Assembly (NCBI GenBank): GCA_020637615.1
Contig: JACKKC010000026.1
Coordinates: 1 to 44,888, forward strand
DNA length: 44,888 bases
Direction: 5' to 3'
Source of the DNA: Rhodovulum sp.
GTDB taxonomy: Bacteria > Pseudomonadota > Alphaproteobacteria > Rhodobacterales > Rhodobacteraceae
The position numbers and the translations under genes are program-made. Positions within the stretch are counted from its first letter, which is position 1. Every line of letters starts with the position of its first letter. The notes below the pieces were generated by a model, which did not search any database, was not told the origin of the DNA, and saw nothing but the letters and a program-made list of their open reading frames with translations. Positions 35,707 through 44,824 of this stretch are shown piece after piece.

Positions 35707-36138
35707 TCAGAAGCCGAAGGGGCCCTTGGCCAGCGACAGGCCGAGGATCAGGTGGAACACGACATAGATGCCGATGGAGATCGCGATCCCCGCCGCGACC
35801 GCGTAGAGCGGCGCGGTGCCGAGCCGCCAGGAGAGATAGGCGGCCGTCACGGCTGTGGCGATGAGGAAGCCGACCTGCGGCAGGGCAAAGGCATAGGCGA
35901 GCAGCACCACCACCGCCGCACCGATCTCGGCGAGCCGCCCGACGGCGGGCCAATCCGGCTTGGGGTCGGGTCTGAGCAGGATCGCCAGGCTCGAGAGGCC
36001 CAGGATGATCCCGATGATGATCGGGAAGGTCTTCGGTCCGACCGGATCCTGGATGAAACTCTCCTGGATCGTCGTCGCCTGCCAGATGAAGAAGGCAGCC
36101 AGCGCGATGCCGATGCCGCCGAAGAGCCGGTCGCCCAT
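35707..36138 (-). CDS. tctB: Tripartite tricarboxylate transporter small subunit TctB
   Basis: The 143-residue membrane protein has four hydrophobic helices (LFGGIGIALAAFFIWQATTI, FPIIIGIILGLSSLAILL, AAVVVLLAYAFALPQVGFLI and the C-terminal IAISIGIYVVFHLILGLSLA), the TctB layout. It lies between tctC and tctA in the normal C-B-A order. It probably stabilises or assists TctA. Confidence 0.92.
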   Translation of the reverse strand: MGDRLFGGIGIALAAFFIWQATTIQESFIQDPVGPKTFPIIIGIILGLSSLAILLRPDPKPDWPAVGRLAEIGAAVVVLLAYAFALPQVGFLIATAVTAAYLSWRLGTAPLYAVAAGIAISIGIYVVFHLILGLSLAKGPFGF

Positions 36139-36205
36139 GGAGACGCTCCCTTGGCTGGAGTGGAATTCGCGGCGCGGTCCCGATGGCCGCGCCGCGCCGC
36201 CCTGG

Positions 36206-37186
36206 CTACTGGATCAGGCCGATTTCCTTGGAGAGATCGCTGATCTGCGTCACGGACTCCTGGACGAAGCTCTGGAACTCGTCGCCGCGCAGGTCGAGCG
36301 GCGCAAGGCCGTTCTGCGCCATCGTCGCCTTCCATTCCTCGGAATCGTAGACCTTCCCGATGGCGTCCACCCAGTATTCATAGGCCTCGTCGGACATGCC
36401 GCCGGGGGCGTAGAACCCGCGCCAATTGGCGCCGACCGCGTCGATGCCCTGCTCGGCCGCCGTCGGGAACTGCCCGAAATCGCCTTCGAGCCGCTCGGGC
36501 GCGAGCACCGCGATCACCTTGATGTCGCCCGAGTCGACGAAGCCCTTGGCCTCGGAGGCGTCGCCCGTGAAGGCCTGCACCGAGCCGGCCAGGAGCTGGG
36601 TCACCGCCTCGCCGCCGCCGTCGAAGGCCACGTATTTGACGTTGCGCACGTCCTCGACCCCCGCGGCATTGGCCGCGATCAGCACCTTGAGGTGATCCCA
36701 GCCGCCCACCGCCGAGCCGCCGGCGACCGAGACGCTGGAGGGATCGGCCTTGATCGCATCCATCAGCTCGGGAAGCGTGTTGATGGGCGAATCCGCGGCG
36801 ACCGCGATGATGCCGTAATCCGCCCCGACCGAGGCGAGCCAGCGCACCTGGTCCATGGTGTTGCCCGGGAACGCGCCCTGGGCGAGCCGCGTGGAGGTGG
36901 CCGAGGAGGCCGCCACGATCAGGTCGTTGGAATCGTTACGCTTGTTGACGACCTCGGCGAAGGCGACCCCGCCGCCGCCACCGGCGAGGTTGGTGACCTG
37001 CATCGTGCCGGGGACGAGACCCAGATCCTGCATGGTCTTCCCGACCTGCCGGCAGGTGAAGTCCCAACCGCCGCCCGGCGCCGCCGGTGCGATGCATTCG
37101 GTCGCTTCGGGCTCGAAGGCGTTCGCCGCCGCCGCCAGTCCCATGGCGGCCGCGAAGGTCGCAAGGCCCTGCACCATTATCTTCAT
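36206..37186 (-). CDS. tctC: Tripartite tricarboxylate transporter binding protein TctC (Bug family)
   Basis: The 326-residue periplasmic binding protein has a signal peptide (ATFAAAMGLAAAANA) and Bug-family segments: CIAPAAPGGGWDFTCRQVGK, VTNLAGGGGGVAFAEVVNKR and KYVAFDGGGEAVTQLLAGSV. Pro-Ala/Gly-Gly-Gly-Trp-Asp near the N-terminus contacts the carboxylate in known Bug proteins. The start at 37186 has GGGGAGAAG upstream. It begins the operon, 107 bp after prs on the same strand. No TctDE two-component genes are nearby. Confidence 0.94.
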   Translation of the reverse strand: MKIMVQGLATFAAAMGLAAAANAFEPEATECIAPAAPGGGWDFTCRQVGKTMQDLGLVPGTMQVTNLAGGGGGVAFAEVVNKRNDSNDLIVAASSATSTRLAQGAFPGNTMDQVRWLASVGADYGIIAVAADSPINTLPELMDAIKADPSSVSVAGGSAVGGWDHLKVLIAANAAGVEDVRNVKYVAFDGGGEAVTQLLAGSVQAFTGDASEAKGFVDSGDIKVIAVLAPERLEGDFGQFPTAAEQGIDAVGANWRGFYAPGGMSDEAYEYWVDAIGKVYDSEEWKATMAQNGLAPLDLRGDEFQSFVQESVTQISDLSKEIGLIQ

Positions 37187-37293
37187 GTTCTTCTCCCCCT
37201 GTCTCGAAGGCGCCCGGGGCGGGACCCTGGGCGTCAATGCCCGGTACACTAGGCCGGGGCGGCGCGCGAAGCCAAGGAGATTCCTGCCGTTGC

Positions 37294-38313
37294 TCAGGCG
37301 GCGTTGGGATAGAGCGCCTCGTAGATCGGCCCCAGCGTGGTGCTGTCGAAGAGCGAGGAGACCGAGGTTCCGTTGGCGATGTTGAGGATCGCCTGGCCGA
37401 AGAGCGGCGCGACCGGCACGATCCGGATGTTCTTGGCCTTCCGCACCGCCGGGGTCGGCTCGATCGAATCCGTCACCACGAGGCTCTTCATCACCGAGCC
37501 CGTCACCCGCTCCACCGCCGGGCCCGACAGCACGCCGTGGGTGATGTAGGCATGCACCTCCTTCGCACCCTGCGAGGTCAGGAGCTCCGCCGCCTTCACC
37601 AGCGTCCCAGCGGTGTCGCAGATGTCGTCGACGATGACGCAGACCCGGTCCTTGACGTCGCCGATCACCGTCATCGAGGCGACCTCGCCCGGCGCCGAGC
37701 GGCGCTTGTCGACGATGGCGAGATCGGCGTCGATGCGCTCGGCCAGCTCGCGCGCCCGCGCGACGCCGCCGACGTCCGGCGAGACCACGGTCACCTCCGC
37801 GAGGTTGGCGAAGCGGTGCATGATGTCGAGCGCGAAGACCGGCGAGGCATAGAGGTTATCCACGGGCACGTCGAAGAAGCCCTGGATCTGGGCCGCATGC
37901 AGGTCCATCGTCAGCACCCGCTCGATGCCGGCGACGGTCAGCAGGTTCGCCACCAGCTTGGCGCTGATCGGGGTGCGCGCCTTGGAGCGGCGGTCCTGCC
38001 GCGCATAGCCGAAATAGGGCATGACCGCGGTGATCCGCGCCGCCGAGGACCGGCGCAGCGCGTCGCACATGATCAGGAGTTCCATCAGGTTGTCGTTCGC
38101 CGGATTCGACGTCGACTGGATGATGAACATGTCCTCGCCGCGGACGTTCTCGTAGACCTCGACGAAGATCTCCTGGTCGTTGAACCGCTCCACGCGGGTC
38201 TTGACCAGTTCCACCGGCTCGCCGCGGTGGATCGAGATGCGCCGTGCGATGGACTGGGCCAGGGGATGGTTGGAATTGCCCGCGATGAGCTTGGGCTTGA
38301 AGAGAGGGTTCAT
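37294..38313 (-). CDS. prs: Ribose-phosphate pyrophosphokinase
   Basis: The 339-residue enzyme makes PRPP from ribose 5-phosphate and ATP. It has MPYFGYARQDRRSKARTPIS (ATP site), VLTMDLHAAQIQGFFDVPVD, VVSPDVGGVARARELAERID and the PRPP motif VCVIVDDICDTAGTLVKAAE near residue 230. It is somewhat longer than the usual 315 residues, at the N- and C-termini. It is divergent from the DsbA-like isomerase. Confidence 0.96.
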   Translation of the reverse strand: MNPLFKPKLIAGNSNHPLAQSIARRISIHRGEPVELVKTRVERFNDQEIFVEVYENVRGEDMFIIQSTSNPANDNLMELLIMCDALRRSSAARITAVMPYFGYARQDRRSKARTPISAKLVANLLTVAGIERVLTMDLHAAQIQGFFDVPVDNLYASPVFALDIMHRFANLAEVTVVSPDVGGVARARELAERIDADLAIVDKRRSAPGEVASMTVIGDVKDRVCVIVDDICDTAGTLVKAAELLTSQGAKEVHAYITHGVLSGPAVERVTGSVMKSLVVTDSIEPTPAVRKAKNIRIVPVAPLFGQAILNIANGTSVSSLFDSTTLGPIYEALYPNAA

Positions 38314-38432
38314 GGCGGCAGCCTTTCGCGTGCATCCCCGGCTCGGGCCGTGGCCTAGCACCGCAGGTCGGGCTTGCAAAGCCCCGCAATTCCCCGATGC
38401 TCGGTCCCATCCGCCATGGGGAGGACCGGGCC

Positions 38433-39029
38433 TTGGCCACGATCGACTATTACTGCTTCCCGCTCTCGGTTTTCAGCTATTTCGCGGGCATGCGGCTTGA
38501 GGAGATCGCCGCCCGCCACGGCGCCGAGATCACCTACAAGCCTGTGGAGCTTCCCCGCATCTTCGCCGAGACCGGCACGCCGCCGGTGAAGGACCGCCAC
38601 GAATCCCGGCGAAGGTACCGGCTGCAGGACATCGCGCGGCTGGCAGGGACGACCGGCCTGCCGGTCAATCCCCAGCCCCGGCACTGGCCGACCAACGCTG
38701 TGCCCGCCTGCGTCGCGGTCATCACCGCGCAGAATGCTGGCGGCGGCGACGTCGGCGCGCTGCTGCACGGGCTTTTGCGGGCCGTCTGGGCCGAGGAGCG
38801 CGACATCGCCGAGGACGCGGTGATCCGCGACTGCCTCACGGCGGCGGGCTTCGACCCCGGCCTCGCCGACCGGGGCATGCTCACCGGCGTCGAGACCCTC
38901 CAGCGCAACACCGACGAGGCGCTCGCCCGCATGGTCTTCGGGGCGCCGAGCTATGTGGTGGGCGAGGAGGTATTCTGGGGCCAGGACCGGCTCGCGCATC
39001 TCGACGCGCATCTCGCCGGTCTCGGCTGA
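38433..39029 (+). CDS. 2-hydroxychromene-2-carboxylate isomerase (DsbA superfamily)
   Basis: The 198-residue protein has the kappa-class GST/DsbA-like fold: IDYYCFPLSVFSYFAGMRLE, then YKPVELPRIFAETGTPPV and the C-terminal MVFGAPSYVVGEEVFWGQDR with the cis-Pro loop. The active-site Ser of the family fits the S in PLSVFSYF. Family members isomerise naphthalene breakdown intermediates or act as glutathione enzymes. The TTG at 38433 was chosen because GGGGAGG lies 8 nt before it and homology begins there; an ATG at 38397 is in frame. Confidence 0.85.
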   Translation: MATIDYYCFPLSVFSYFAGMRLEEIAARHGAEITYKPVELPRIFAETGTPPVKDRHESRRRYRLQDIARLAGTTGLPVNPQPRHWPTNAVPACVAVITAQNAGGGDVGALLHGLLRAVWAEERDIAEDAVIRDCLTAAGFDPGLADRGMLTGVETLQRNTDEALARMVFGAPSYVVGEEVFWGQDRLAHLDAHLAGLG

Positions 39030-39135
39030 GCGAGGCACCGCCTCGCGCCGGTTCGTCGGCCGCAGCGCGCAAGCGCGGAGGCCGAGGGGGTCGGGTTCCA
39101 CCGTCGCTGGGCAATCCGCGCGCGCATGCCTGGCG

Positions 39136-39228
39136 GGCGCGCTTGTCGCGCCTGGCGTCGTGCCGGAGGCACGTCTTCGGCGTGACGGCCAGCAGGCGCG
39201 CGCGGATTTGTCGCTTGCCAAATCCGCG
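39136..39228. terminator. Hairpins in the convergent gap after the isomerase and aldolase genes
   Basis: The 293-bp gap 39030-39322 contains CGCGGATTTG/CAAATCCGCG, a perfect 10-bp stem with 8-nt loop (39201-39228), and GGCGCG/CGCGCC with a 5-nt loop (39136-39152). No T-runs follow. They may end transcription from both sides. No gene was seen here. Confidence 0.5.
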
Positions 39229-39322
39229 AGGAGAAGGCGGCGGCGCCATGGGCGGCCGCCGGACCGAGCCGGCCCTCGAAGAATGGATCCCGGCGCCCGG
39301 GCCGACGCCCCGGGGATCGCCC

Positions 39323-40390
39323 TCAGCCCCGCTCCGCGGCGGCGCCGGTCAGGGCCACCAGCTGCGCCACCTCGGCCTCCGAGGTCGCCCAGTTGCAGGC
39401 GAAGCGCGCCGGCAGCATGTCTTCCCCCGGACCCTCCATCGGCAGCTCGTGCGGCCAGAACCCGTAGACCGCACCCGCCGCCCTCAGGGCGCGATGCACC
39501 CGCCGCGGCGCCGCCGCCATGACCAGGTTCGCCTCGGTGGGATGGAAGAGCCGCACGCAATCGAGCGCCGCCAGTCCCTCCGCGAGCTTCGCGCCCCGGG
39601 CATTGGCGCGCAGCGCGAGATCGCGCCAGAGGTCGCCTTCGAGATACGCCTCCATCTGCGCCGAGAGATAGCGGTGCTTGGAGAAGAGATGCCCGCCGCG
39701 CTTGCGGCGCAACTCGAATTCCCAGGCCCGCGCCGGATCGAAGAGGATCACCGCCTCGACCCCCACGAGCCCGTTCTTGGTCCCGCCGAAGGAGAGCACG
39801 TCCACGCCGGCCTTCCAGGTCAGCTCCGCCGGGCTGCAGCCGAGATGCGCCAGCGCATTGGCGAGGCGCGCCCCGTCCAGATGCACCGCCATGCCATGCG
39901 CGCGGGCGACCGCCGTCAGCGCCGCGGTCCGCGCGGGCGTATAGACCGAGCCCGCCTCGGTGGCATTCGTCAGCGACAATGCGGCATTCTGCACGCCGTG
40001 CACCCCGCGCGGCGCGGCGCCGGCGAGCGTCGCGGCGAGGTCCTCGGGATCGATCCGCCCGTGCGCCCCGTCCATGAGCACGAGCTTCGCGCCGCCGGTG
40101 TAGAATTCCGGCGCGCCGCATTCGTCGACGGCCACATGCGCCTCGCGGTGGCAATAGATCGCACCCCAGGGCGGCGCCAGACAGGCCAGCGCCAGCGCAT
40201 TCGCCGCCGTGCCCGTGGCCACCAGGAAGACCGCGGCCTCCGGCGCCTCGAAGAGCGCGCGCAGCGCCGCCGTCACCCGGCCCATCGCCGCCTCGGCGCC
40301 GTAGGAGGCGGCACTGCCCTCGTTGGCCCGCGCCAGCGCCGCGATCACCGAGGGATGCGCCGGGCCGGCATTGTCGGAGGCAAACCACAT
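39323..40390 (-). CDS. Low-specificity L-threonine aldolase family protein
   Basis: This PLP enzyme of 355 residues should split threonine or related beta-hydroxy amino acids to glycine plus aldehyde. It starts MWFASDNAGPAHPSVIAALA and has AVFLVATGTAANALALACLA, HREAHVAVDECGAPEFYTGG, the Asp-containing GMAVHLDGARLANALAHLGC and the PLP-lysine site VLSFGGTKNGLVGVEAVILF near residue 201. Its start shares a base with the YcgN stop, so the two are coupled. Confidence 0.92.
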   Translation of the reverse strand: MWFASDNAGPAHPSVIAALARANEGSAASYGAEAAMGRVTAALRALFEAPEAAVFLVATGTAANALALACLAPPWGAIYCHREAHVAVDECGAPEFYTGGAKLVLMDGAHGRIDPEDLAATLAGAAPRGVHGVQNAALSLTNATEAGSVYTPARTAALTAVARAHGMAVHLDGARLANALAHLGCSPAELTWKAGVDVLSFGGTKNGLVGVEAVILFDPARAWEFELRRKRGGHLFSKHRYLSAQMEAYLEGDLWRDLALRANARGAKLAEGLAALDCVRLFHPTEANLVMAAAPRRVHRALRAAGAVYGFWPHELPMEGPGEDMLPARFACNWATSEAEVAQLVALTGAAAERG

Positions 40391-40863
40391 CAGACGTCCT
40401 CGCCGATCACGAAATCCTCCCAATCCTCCTCGTCGACGTCGTATTCCGCCACCATCCGGCCGCGCAGGCTGATCCCGGCGCGATGCACGCTCTCGGGATC
40501 GCCCGAGATCAGCGGATGCCAGGGCTCGAGGTCGCGCCCCTCGCGCACCAGTCGATAGGCGCAGGTCCGGGGCATCCAGGCGAGCGTGGCGTCGAGATTG
40601 TCGCGGTCGAGCACCACGCAACCCTTCACCAGCTGCCGGCGCAGGGGATAATTGCCGCAGCGGCAGGTGCCGCGGTCGAGCAGCCGGCAGGCGATGTTGG
40701 TATAGGCCAGCGCGCCGCTCTCCTCGTCCTCGAGCTTGACGAGGCAGCATTTGCCGCAGCCGTCGCAGAGCGCCTCCCATTCGTTGCGGGGAAGCTCCTC
40801 GAGCGGGAAGCGCTTCCAGAAGTCCGGGCGCAGCCCGGCGCGGTCGATCGGATCCTTCGCCAT
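40390..40863 (-). CDS. YcgN/UPF0260 family cysteine-cluster protein
   Basis: The 157-residue protein has the family Cys pattern: CDGCGKCCLVKLEDE near residues 33-47, then ACRLLDRGTCRCGNYPLR and MPRTCAYRLVREGRDLEPWH. Eight or so Cys suggest a metal or iron-sulfur site. The function of the family is not established. It overlaps the threonine aldolase gene by one base (TGATG). Confidence 0.92.
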   Translation of the reverse strand: MAKDPIDRAGLRPDFWKRFPLEELPRNEWEALCDGCGKCCLVKLEDEESGALAYTNIACRLLDRGTCRCGNYPLRRQLVKGCVVLDRDNLDATLAWMPRTCAYRLVREGRDLEPWHPLISGDPESVHRAGISLRGRMVAEYDVDEEDWEDFVIGEDV

Positions 40864-40908
40864 GGGCGGAGCTATGGCCTCATTTTCCGCCGGGCGAAAG
40901 CCCCGACG

Positions 40909-41451
40909 TCAGCCGGCGGCCCCGCCGTCCCGTCGCGCCGAATAGAGGACATGCGGGCGCAGGGCATGGCCCGCCGGCAGGGCGGGATGCTCGAAATCGC
41001 GGCCGGTGTCGCGCCGCATCCCCAGCCGCTCCATCACCGCCAGCGAGCGCCGGTTGCCGGGGTCGGTGAAGGCGACGATCTCGTCGAGGCCGAGCGTCGC
41101 GAACCCGTGATCAAGCCAGCCCCGGGCCGCCTCGGTCGCGTAGCCCCGTCCCCAATGCGCACGGGCCAGCCGCCAGCCGATCTCGACACAGGGACAGAAC
41201 GGCAGGTCCATGTCACAGCGGGCGATGCCCGCCATCCCGAGAAAGGCGCCATCCTCGCGCCGCTCGATCGCGGCAAAGCAATAGCCGTCGACCCGCCAGC
41301 GCCGCAGGAAATCGTCGATCTCGGCATCGCTCTCGCGGCGGCCGAGCGGGCCGGGAAAGTCCATCACCGTCGGATCCGCATTCATCGCCGCGAAGGGCCG
41401 GCGGTCCTCCGGCCGCCAGTTCCGCAGGATCAGACGCTCGGTCTCGAGCAT
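40909..41451 (-). CDS. GNAT-family N-acetyltransferase (RimJ/RimL type)
   Basis: The 180-residue protein begins LETERLILRNWRPEDRRPFA and has the acetyl-CoA site RLARAHWGRGYATEAARGWL near residue 95, followed by EIVAFTDPGNRRSLAVMERL. It may modify a protein N-terminus or small amine; substrate unknown. The start at 41451 follows a G-rich ribosome-binding site; the open frame upstream is not family-like. Confidence 0.9.
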   Translation of the reverse strand: MLETERLILRNWRPEDRRPFAAMNADPTVMDFPGPLGRRESDAEIDDFLRRWRVDGYCFAAIERREDGAFLGMAGIARCDMDLPFCPCVEIGWRLARAHWGRGYATEAARGWLDHGFATLGLDEIVAFTDPGNRRSLAVMERLGMRRDTGRDFEHPALPAGHALRPHVLYSARRDGGAAG

Positions 41452-41574
41452 TCGCCCCCCCCGTTCCCCGCCGGCTTCCGCGCGGATTAACCCGCTGTCA
41501 ACCGCCACGCCCTAACGATCTGGCAAGGAGTCCGGCCCGCGGGTGCGGGCCCGAGCCAGCGAAGGACCGGGACT

Positions 41575-42621
41575 TTGGTGGAAACGACCGGCGGCGCCGC
41601 GGCGCGCGAATGGAAATGGCTGCGCAGCCGGGAATTCGATCTCGGCTTCATCCTCGGGATCCCGGCGCTCAGCTTCGCCTCGGTCGGCCTGATCCTCAGC
41701 TTCCCGCAGCTCTTCTGGTACGTGCTGGCGATCGATCTCTGGATCCTCGGCTATCACCACGTCATCTCGACCTATACCCGCCTCTGCTTCGACCGGAAGA
41801 GCTTCGCCGAGTCGCGGTTCCTGATCTTCGGCCTCCTTCCCATCGTCGCCATCGCCACGCTCGCCGTCGCCGCGGTCGCGGGCGTCTGGATCATCGTCTC
41901 GGTCTATTTCTACTGGCAATGGTGGCACTACACCCGGCAGAGCTGGGGCATCAGCCGCGCCTATCGCGGCAAGGACCGCACCGCGCTCTTCGAATCCGGC
42001 CGGCTCGACGTGGCGATCTTCTATGCTTGGCCGGTCCTGGGCATCCTCAACCGCTCCGCCCAGGATCCCGGAACCTTCATCGGCCTGCCGATCAAGGTGA
42101 TCCCGGTGCCACAGGTCGCGGTGACGCTGACGGCGGTCGCCACGGTCGTGCTCACCGCGATCTGGATCCTGCGCCGCCTCCAGGCCTGGCGCGCCGGCCG
42201 GCTCGCGCCGCTGCACACGCTCTACATGGCGACGCATTTCCTGGTCTTCGGCGCCTTCTATGTCGCCGTCGCGGACGTCACCTTCGGCTGGCTCGGCGTC
42301 AACATCTGGCACAACGCCCAATACATCCTCTTCGTCTGGCTCTTCAACGCGCGCCGCTTCAAGGACGGCATCGACCCCGAGGCGCGGTTCCTCTCCTACA
42401 TCAGCCAGCCGGGCCGGCTCTGGCTCTACCTGCTGACCTGCGTCGCCATCACCGGCGTGGTCTATATCGGCATCCTCGGCACGCTCGAAGCAGCACTCGC
42501 CGCGGGCATGGCCGGGACGGTGGTGCTCTACCAGATCGTCAACTTCCACCACTATGTCGTCGACAGCCTGATCTGGAAGCAGCGCACCGCCCCGATCCGC
42601 ACGACCCTCGGCCTCGACTGA
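41575..42621 (+). CDS. Histidine-rich integral membrane protein of unknown function
   Basis: I do not recognise this 348-residue protein. It has about eight hydrophobic segments. Histidines sit in or beside them with aromatic neighbours: GYHHVISTYTR (61-62), YWQWWHYTRQSWG (118), YMATHFLVFG (221), NIWHNAQYILFVW (246) and NFHHYVVDSLIWK (325-326). Such clustering is typical of membrane metalloenzymes (diiron or heme), but no known box pattern fits exactly. Start is TTG 41575 with GAAGGA 8 nt upstream, or GTG 41578. The acyltransferase gene begins 5 bp after its stop, so the two probably act together in envelope lipid or polymer modification. That is inference. Confidence 0.8.
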   Translation: MVETTGGAAAREWKWLRSREFDLGFILGIPALSFASVGLILSFPQLFWYVLAIDLWILGYHHVISTYTRLCFDRKSFAESRFLIFGLLPIVAIATLAVAAVAGVWIIVSVYFYWQWWHYTRQSWGISRAYRGKDRTALFESGRLDVAIFYAWPVLGILNRSAQDPGTFIGLPIKVIPVPQVAVTLTAVATVVLTAIWILRRLQAWRAGRLAPLHTLYMATHFLVFGAFYVAVADVTFGWLGVNIWHNAQYILFVWLFNARRFKDGIDPEARFLSYISQPGRLWLYLLTCVAITGVVYIGILGTLEAALAAGMAGTVVLYQIVNFHHYVVDSLIWKQRTAPIRTTLGLD

Positions 42622-42626
42622 CAGCG

Positions 42627-43778
42627 ATGGCCCGCGGCCTGTCCGGCGCGCACCCGGGTCACAATCCCTGGCTCGACCTGCTGCGCGCGCTGGCGATCAC
42701 GCTGGTCCTGCTGCGCCACGGCTACCGCGCCAGCCTCCTGGAATTCGGCCTCGAGCCCGGCGCCGCCGGTGCGGCGATGCTGAACGGCTGGGTCGGCGTC
42801 GATCTCTTTCTCGTGCTCTCGGGCTATCTCATCGGGCGCCAGCTGGCGCGCGGGCTCGCGGAATCGCCGAGCTTCGACTGGCCGGGCTACCTGCTGCGGC
42901 GCGGTCTGCGCATCGTCCCGGCCTATGTCGCCGTGCTCGTCCTGGTGGTGCTCGGCGCCTTCCCGCTCTACACCGTCTCGCAGGAGGCCTTGGGGTTCCG
43001 CGTCTTCTACCACCTGCTCTTCCTGCAGGACTACCTGCCTGCCGATCTCAACGTCGTCTTCTGGTCGCTCGGGGTGGAGGAGAAGTTCTATCTGATCGCG
43101 CCGCTCCTGATCGCGCTCTGCCTGCGCGCCGGAACGCCGCGGGCAGGGCTCATGGTCCTCGGGCTGGTCTTCCTCGCCTCCCCCCTCCTGCGCGCCGTCA
43201 CGCTGGCTGGATCGCCCCTGCCGCTCGACTACGAGATCTTCTTTCGCGGCTTCCGCAGCCCGTTCCATGCCTGCCTTGAGCCCCTGGCCGCCGGCGTCGC
43301 CATCGCGCTCGCCGAGCGGGCGGGCGTCCTGCGCCGCCTCGCGCCCCGAGGCTTGGCGTTCCTCGCTGCCGGGACACTGATCCTCCTGGTCTGGCTCGCC
43401 AGCCACGAATTCCTCGCCCGGATCGGCAGCTTCGACGTGGTGCTGCAACCGGTGCTGATCGCGCTGGTCTGCGCCGCGATGACCCTCGGCGCCGTGCTCG
43501 CGAGGGCCGTCCCCATGCCCCTGGCGCCGGTCGCCCGGGGGATCGCGACCCTGAGCTATGCGCTCTATCTGGTGCATTTCCCGCTGATCCCGCTGGCCAT
43601 GGCACTGGCCAAGGGATCGGAGCATCCGCTGGCGGGCTTCTGGATCGTCTTCCTCGGCCTCTCGGTGCTGGCGGCGATCGCGCTGCATCTCGCGGTGGAG
43701 CGGCCGTTCCTGCTCTACCGCGACCGGCTCGGCGCGGCGGCGGCCGCCCCGGCCTCGCCGGGAAACCAGCCACGCTGA
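42627..43778 (+). CDS. Acyltransferase 3 family protein (OafA/YrhL type)
   Basis: The 383-residue membrane protein has about ten hydrophobic segments. The catalytic-type His-Gly lies in LDLLRALAITLVLLRHGYRA near residue 31, VDLFLVLSGYLIGRQLARGL near 59, and the signature WSLGVEEKFYLIAPLLIALC near 146. It should O-acetylate or acylate a cell-surface sugar. It starts 5 bp after the histidine-rich gene. Its last 64 bases overlap the 3' end of ribF on the other strand. Confidence 0.92.
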   Translation: MARGLSGAHPGHNPWLDLLRALAITLVLLRHGYRASLLEFGLEPGAAGAAMLNGWVGVDLFLVLSGYLIGRQLARGLAESPSFDWPGYLLRRGLRIVPAYVAVLVLVVLGAFPLYTVSQEALGFRVFYHLLFLQDYLPADLNVVFWSLGVEEKFYLIAPLLIALCLRAGTPRAGLMVLGLVFLASPLLRAVTLAGSPLPLDYEIFFRGFRSPFHACLEPLAAGVAIALAERAGVLRRLAPRGLAFLAAGTLILLVWLASHEFLARIGSFDVVLQPVLIALVCAAMTLGAVLARAVPMPLAPVARGIATLSYALYLVHFPLIPLAMALAKGSEHPLAGFWIVFLGLSVLAAIALHLAVERPFLLYRDRLGAAAAAPASPGNQPR

Positions 43779-44713
43779 AGCTCCGCGACCCGCAGCCGCG
43801 CCTCGGCCACGTCCGACTGCATCTGCGCCACCAGCGCCGTCACGCTGTCGAAGCGCCATTCCGGCCGCAGGAAGGCCATCAGCGCCACGGAGAGCTGCGC
43901 GCCGTAGAGATTGCCGTCGAAATCGAGCAGATACACTTCCAGATTGGGCCGGTTCTCGCCGAAGGTCGGCCGGGTGCCGATCGAGGCGGCGCCCAAGTAG
44001 CGGCCCCGGTGCGGACCGTCGAGCACGTCCACGCCCACCGCGTAGACCCCCAGCCGCGGCAGATGCAGCCCGTCGAGGCCGAGGTTGGCAGTCGGGAAAC
44101 CCAGCTCACGGCCGCGGCGGTCGCCCTCGCGCACCGGCCCCTCGATCCGGTGCCAATGGCCAAGGATGCGCGCCGCCTCCTCGGGCCGCCCCTCGCTCAG
44201 CGCCTCGCGGATCGCCGTCGACGAGAAATCGCCCTCCGCATCGGCCACCAGCGGCGCGATTGTGACGTCGATGCCGAGCGTCGGGCCGAGCCGCCGCAGG
44301 AGCCCGGTATCCCCGCTGCGCCCCTTGCCGAAGCGGAAATCCGCCCCCGCCACCAGATGCCGCAGCCCCAGCGCCCCGGCCAGCACCTCGCGCATGAAAG
44401 CCTCCGCCGACAGGCCGGCGAGATCCGCGTCGAAGCGGATCTCGTAGAGCTGCTCGACCCCGAGCTTCTCCATCCGTCGCGCCCGCGCATCCGCGGTCAT
44501 CAGCCGGAACGGCGGGCCATCGGGGGCGAAGAAGCTGCGCGGATGCGGCTCGAAGGTCACCACCCCGAAGGCCGTGCCGTGCTCCGCGGCGGCCGCCCGC
44601 GCCAGCGCCAGCACCGATTGATGGCCGAGATGCACGCCGTCGAAATTACCGATCGCGGCCGCTGCCCCCCGGTCCGCCGGATCGAGCCCGTGATGGCTCA
44701 GATGTCTCTTCAT
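43715..44713 (-). CDS. ribF: Bifunctional riboflavin kinase / FAD synthetase
   Basis: The 332-residue enzyme turns riboflavin into FMN and FAD. The N-terminal adenylyltransferase has AAIGNFDGVHLGHQSVLALA near residue 20, VVTFEPHPRSFF and FSSTAIREALSEGRPEEAAR. The C-terminal kinase has GDRRGRELGFPTANLGLDGL near 199. The last 20 or so residues are Ala/Ser-rich and lie antisense to the acyltransferase end; the usual family ends near there. It is downstream of a second HAD gene on the same strand. Confidence 0.95.
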   Translation of the reverse strand: MKRHLSHHGLDPADRGAAAAIGNFDGVHLGHQSVLALARAAAAEHGTAFGVVTFEPHPRSFFAPDGPPFRLMTADARARRMEKLGVEQLYEIRFDADLAGLSAEAFMREVLAGALGLRHLVAGADFRFGKGRSGDTGLLRRLGPTLGIDVTIAPLVADAEGDFSSTAIREALSEGRPEEAARILGHWHRIEGPVREGDRRGRELGFPTANLGLDGLHLPRLGVYAVGVDVLDGPHRGRYLGAASIGTRPTFGENRPNLEVYLLDFDGNLYGAQLSVALMAFLRPEWRFDSVTALVAQMQSDVAEARLRVAELQRGWFPGEAGAAAAAPSRSR

Positions 44714-44824
44714 GGGCCTCCGGGCCGGGCGGCGTCCAGACGCGCCGCAGGAACCTGCCGCGCCACGTCCGCCCGTATCGCCGAAGGCGCGCCGGCATTC
44801 AAGGGCGGGCCGGCGCCCTGCCGT

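Noticed and set aside
41610..43778. Single frame that would fuse the histidine-rich protein region to the acyltransferase
   Set aside because: The first part is an out-of-frame reading of the membrane protein gene; the acyltransferase has its own start at 42627.
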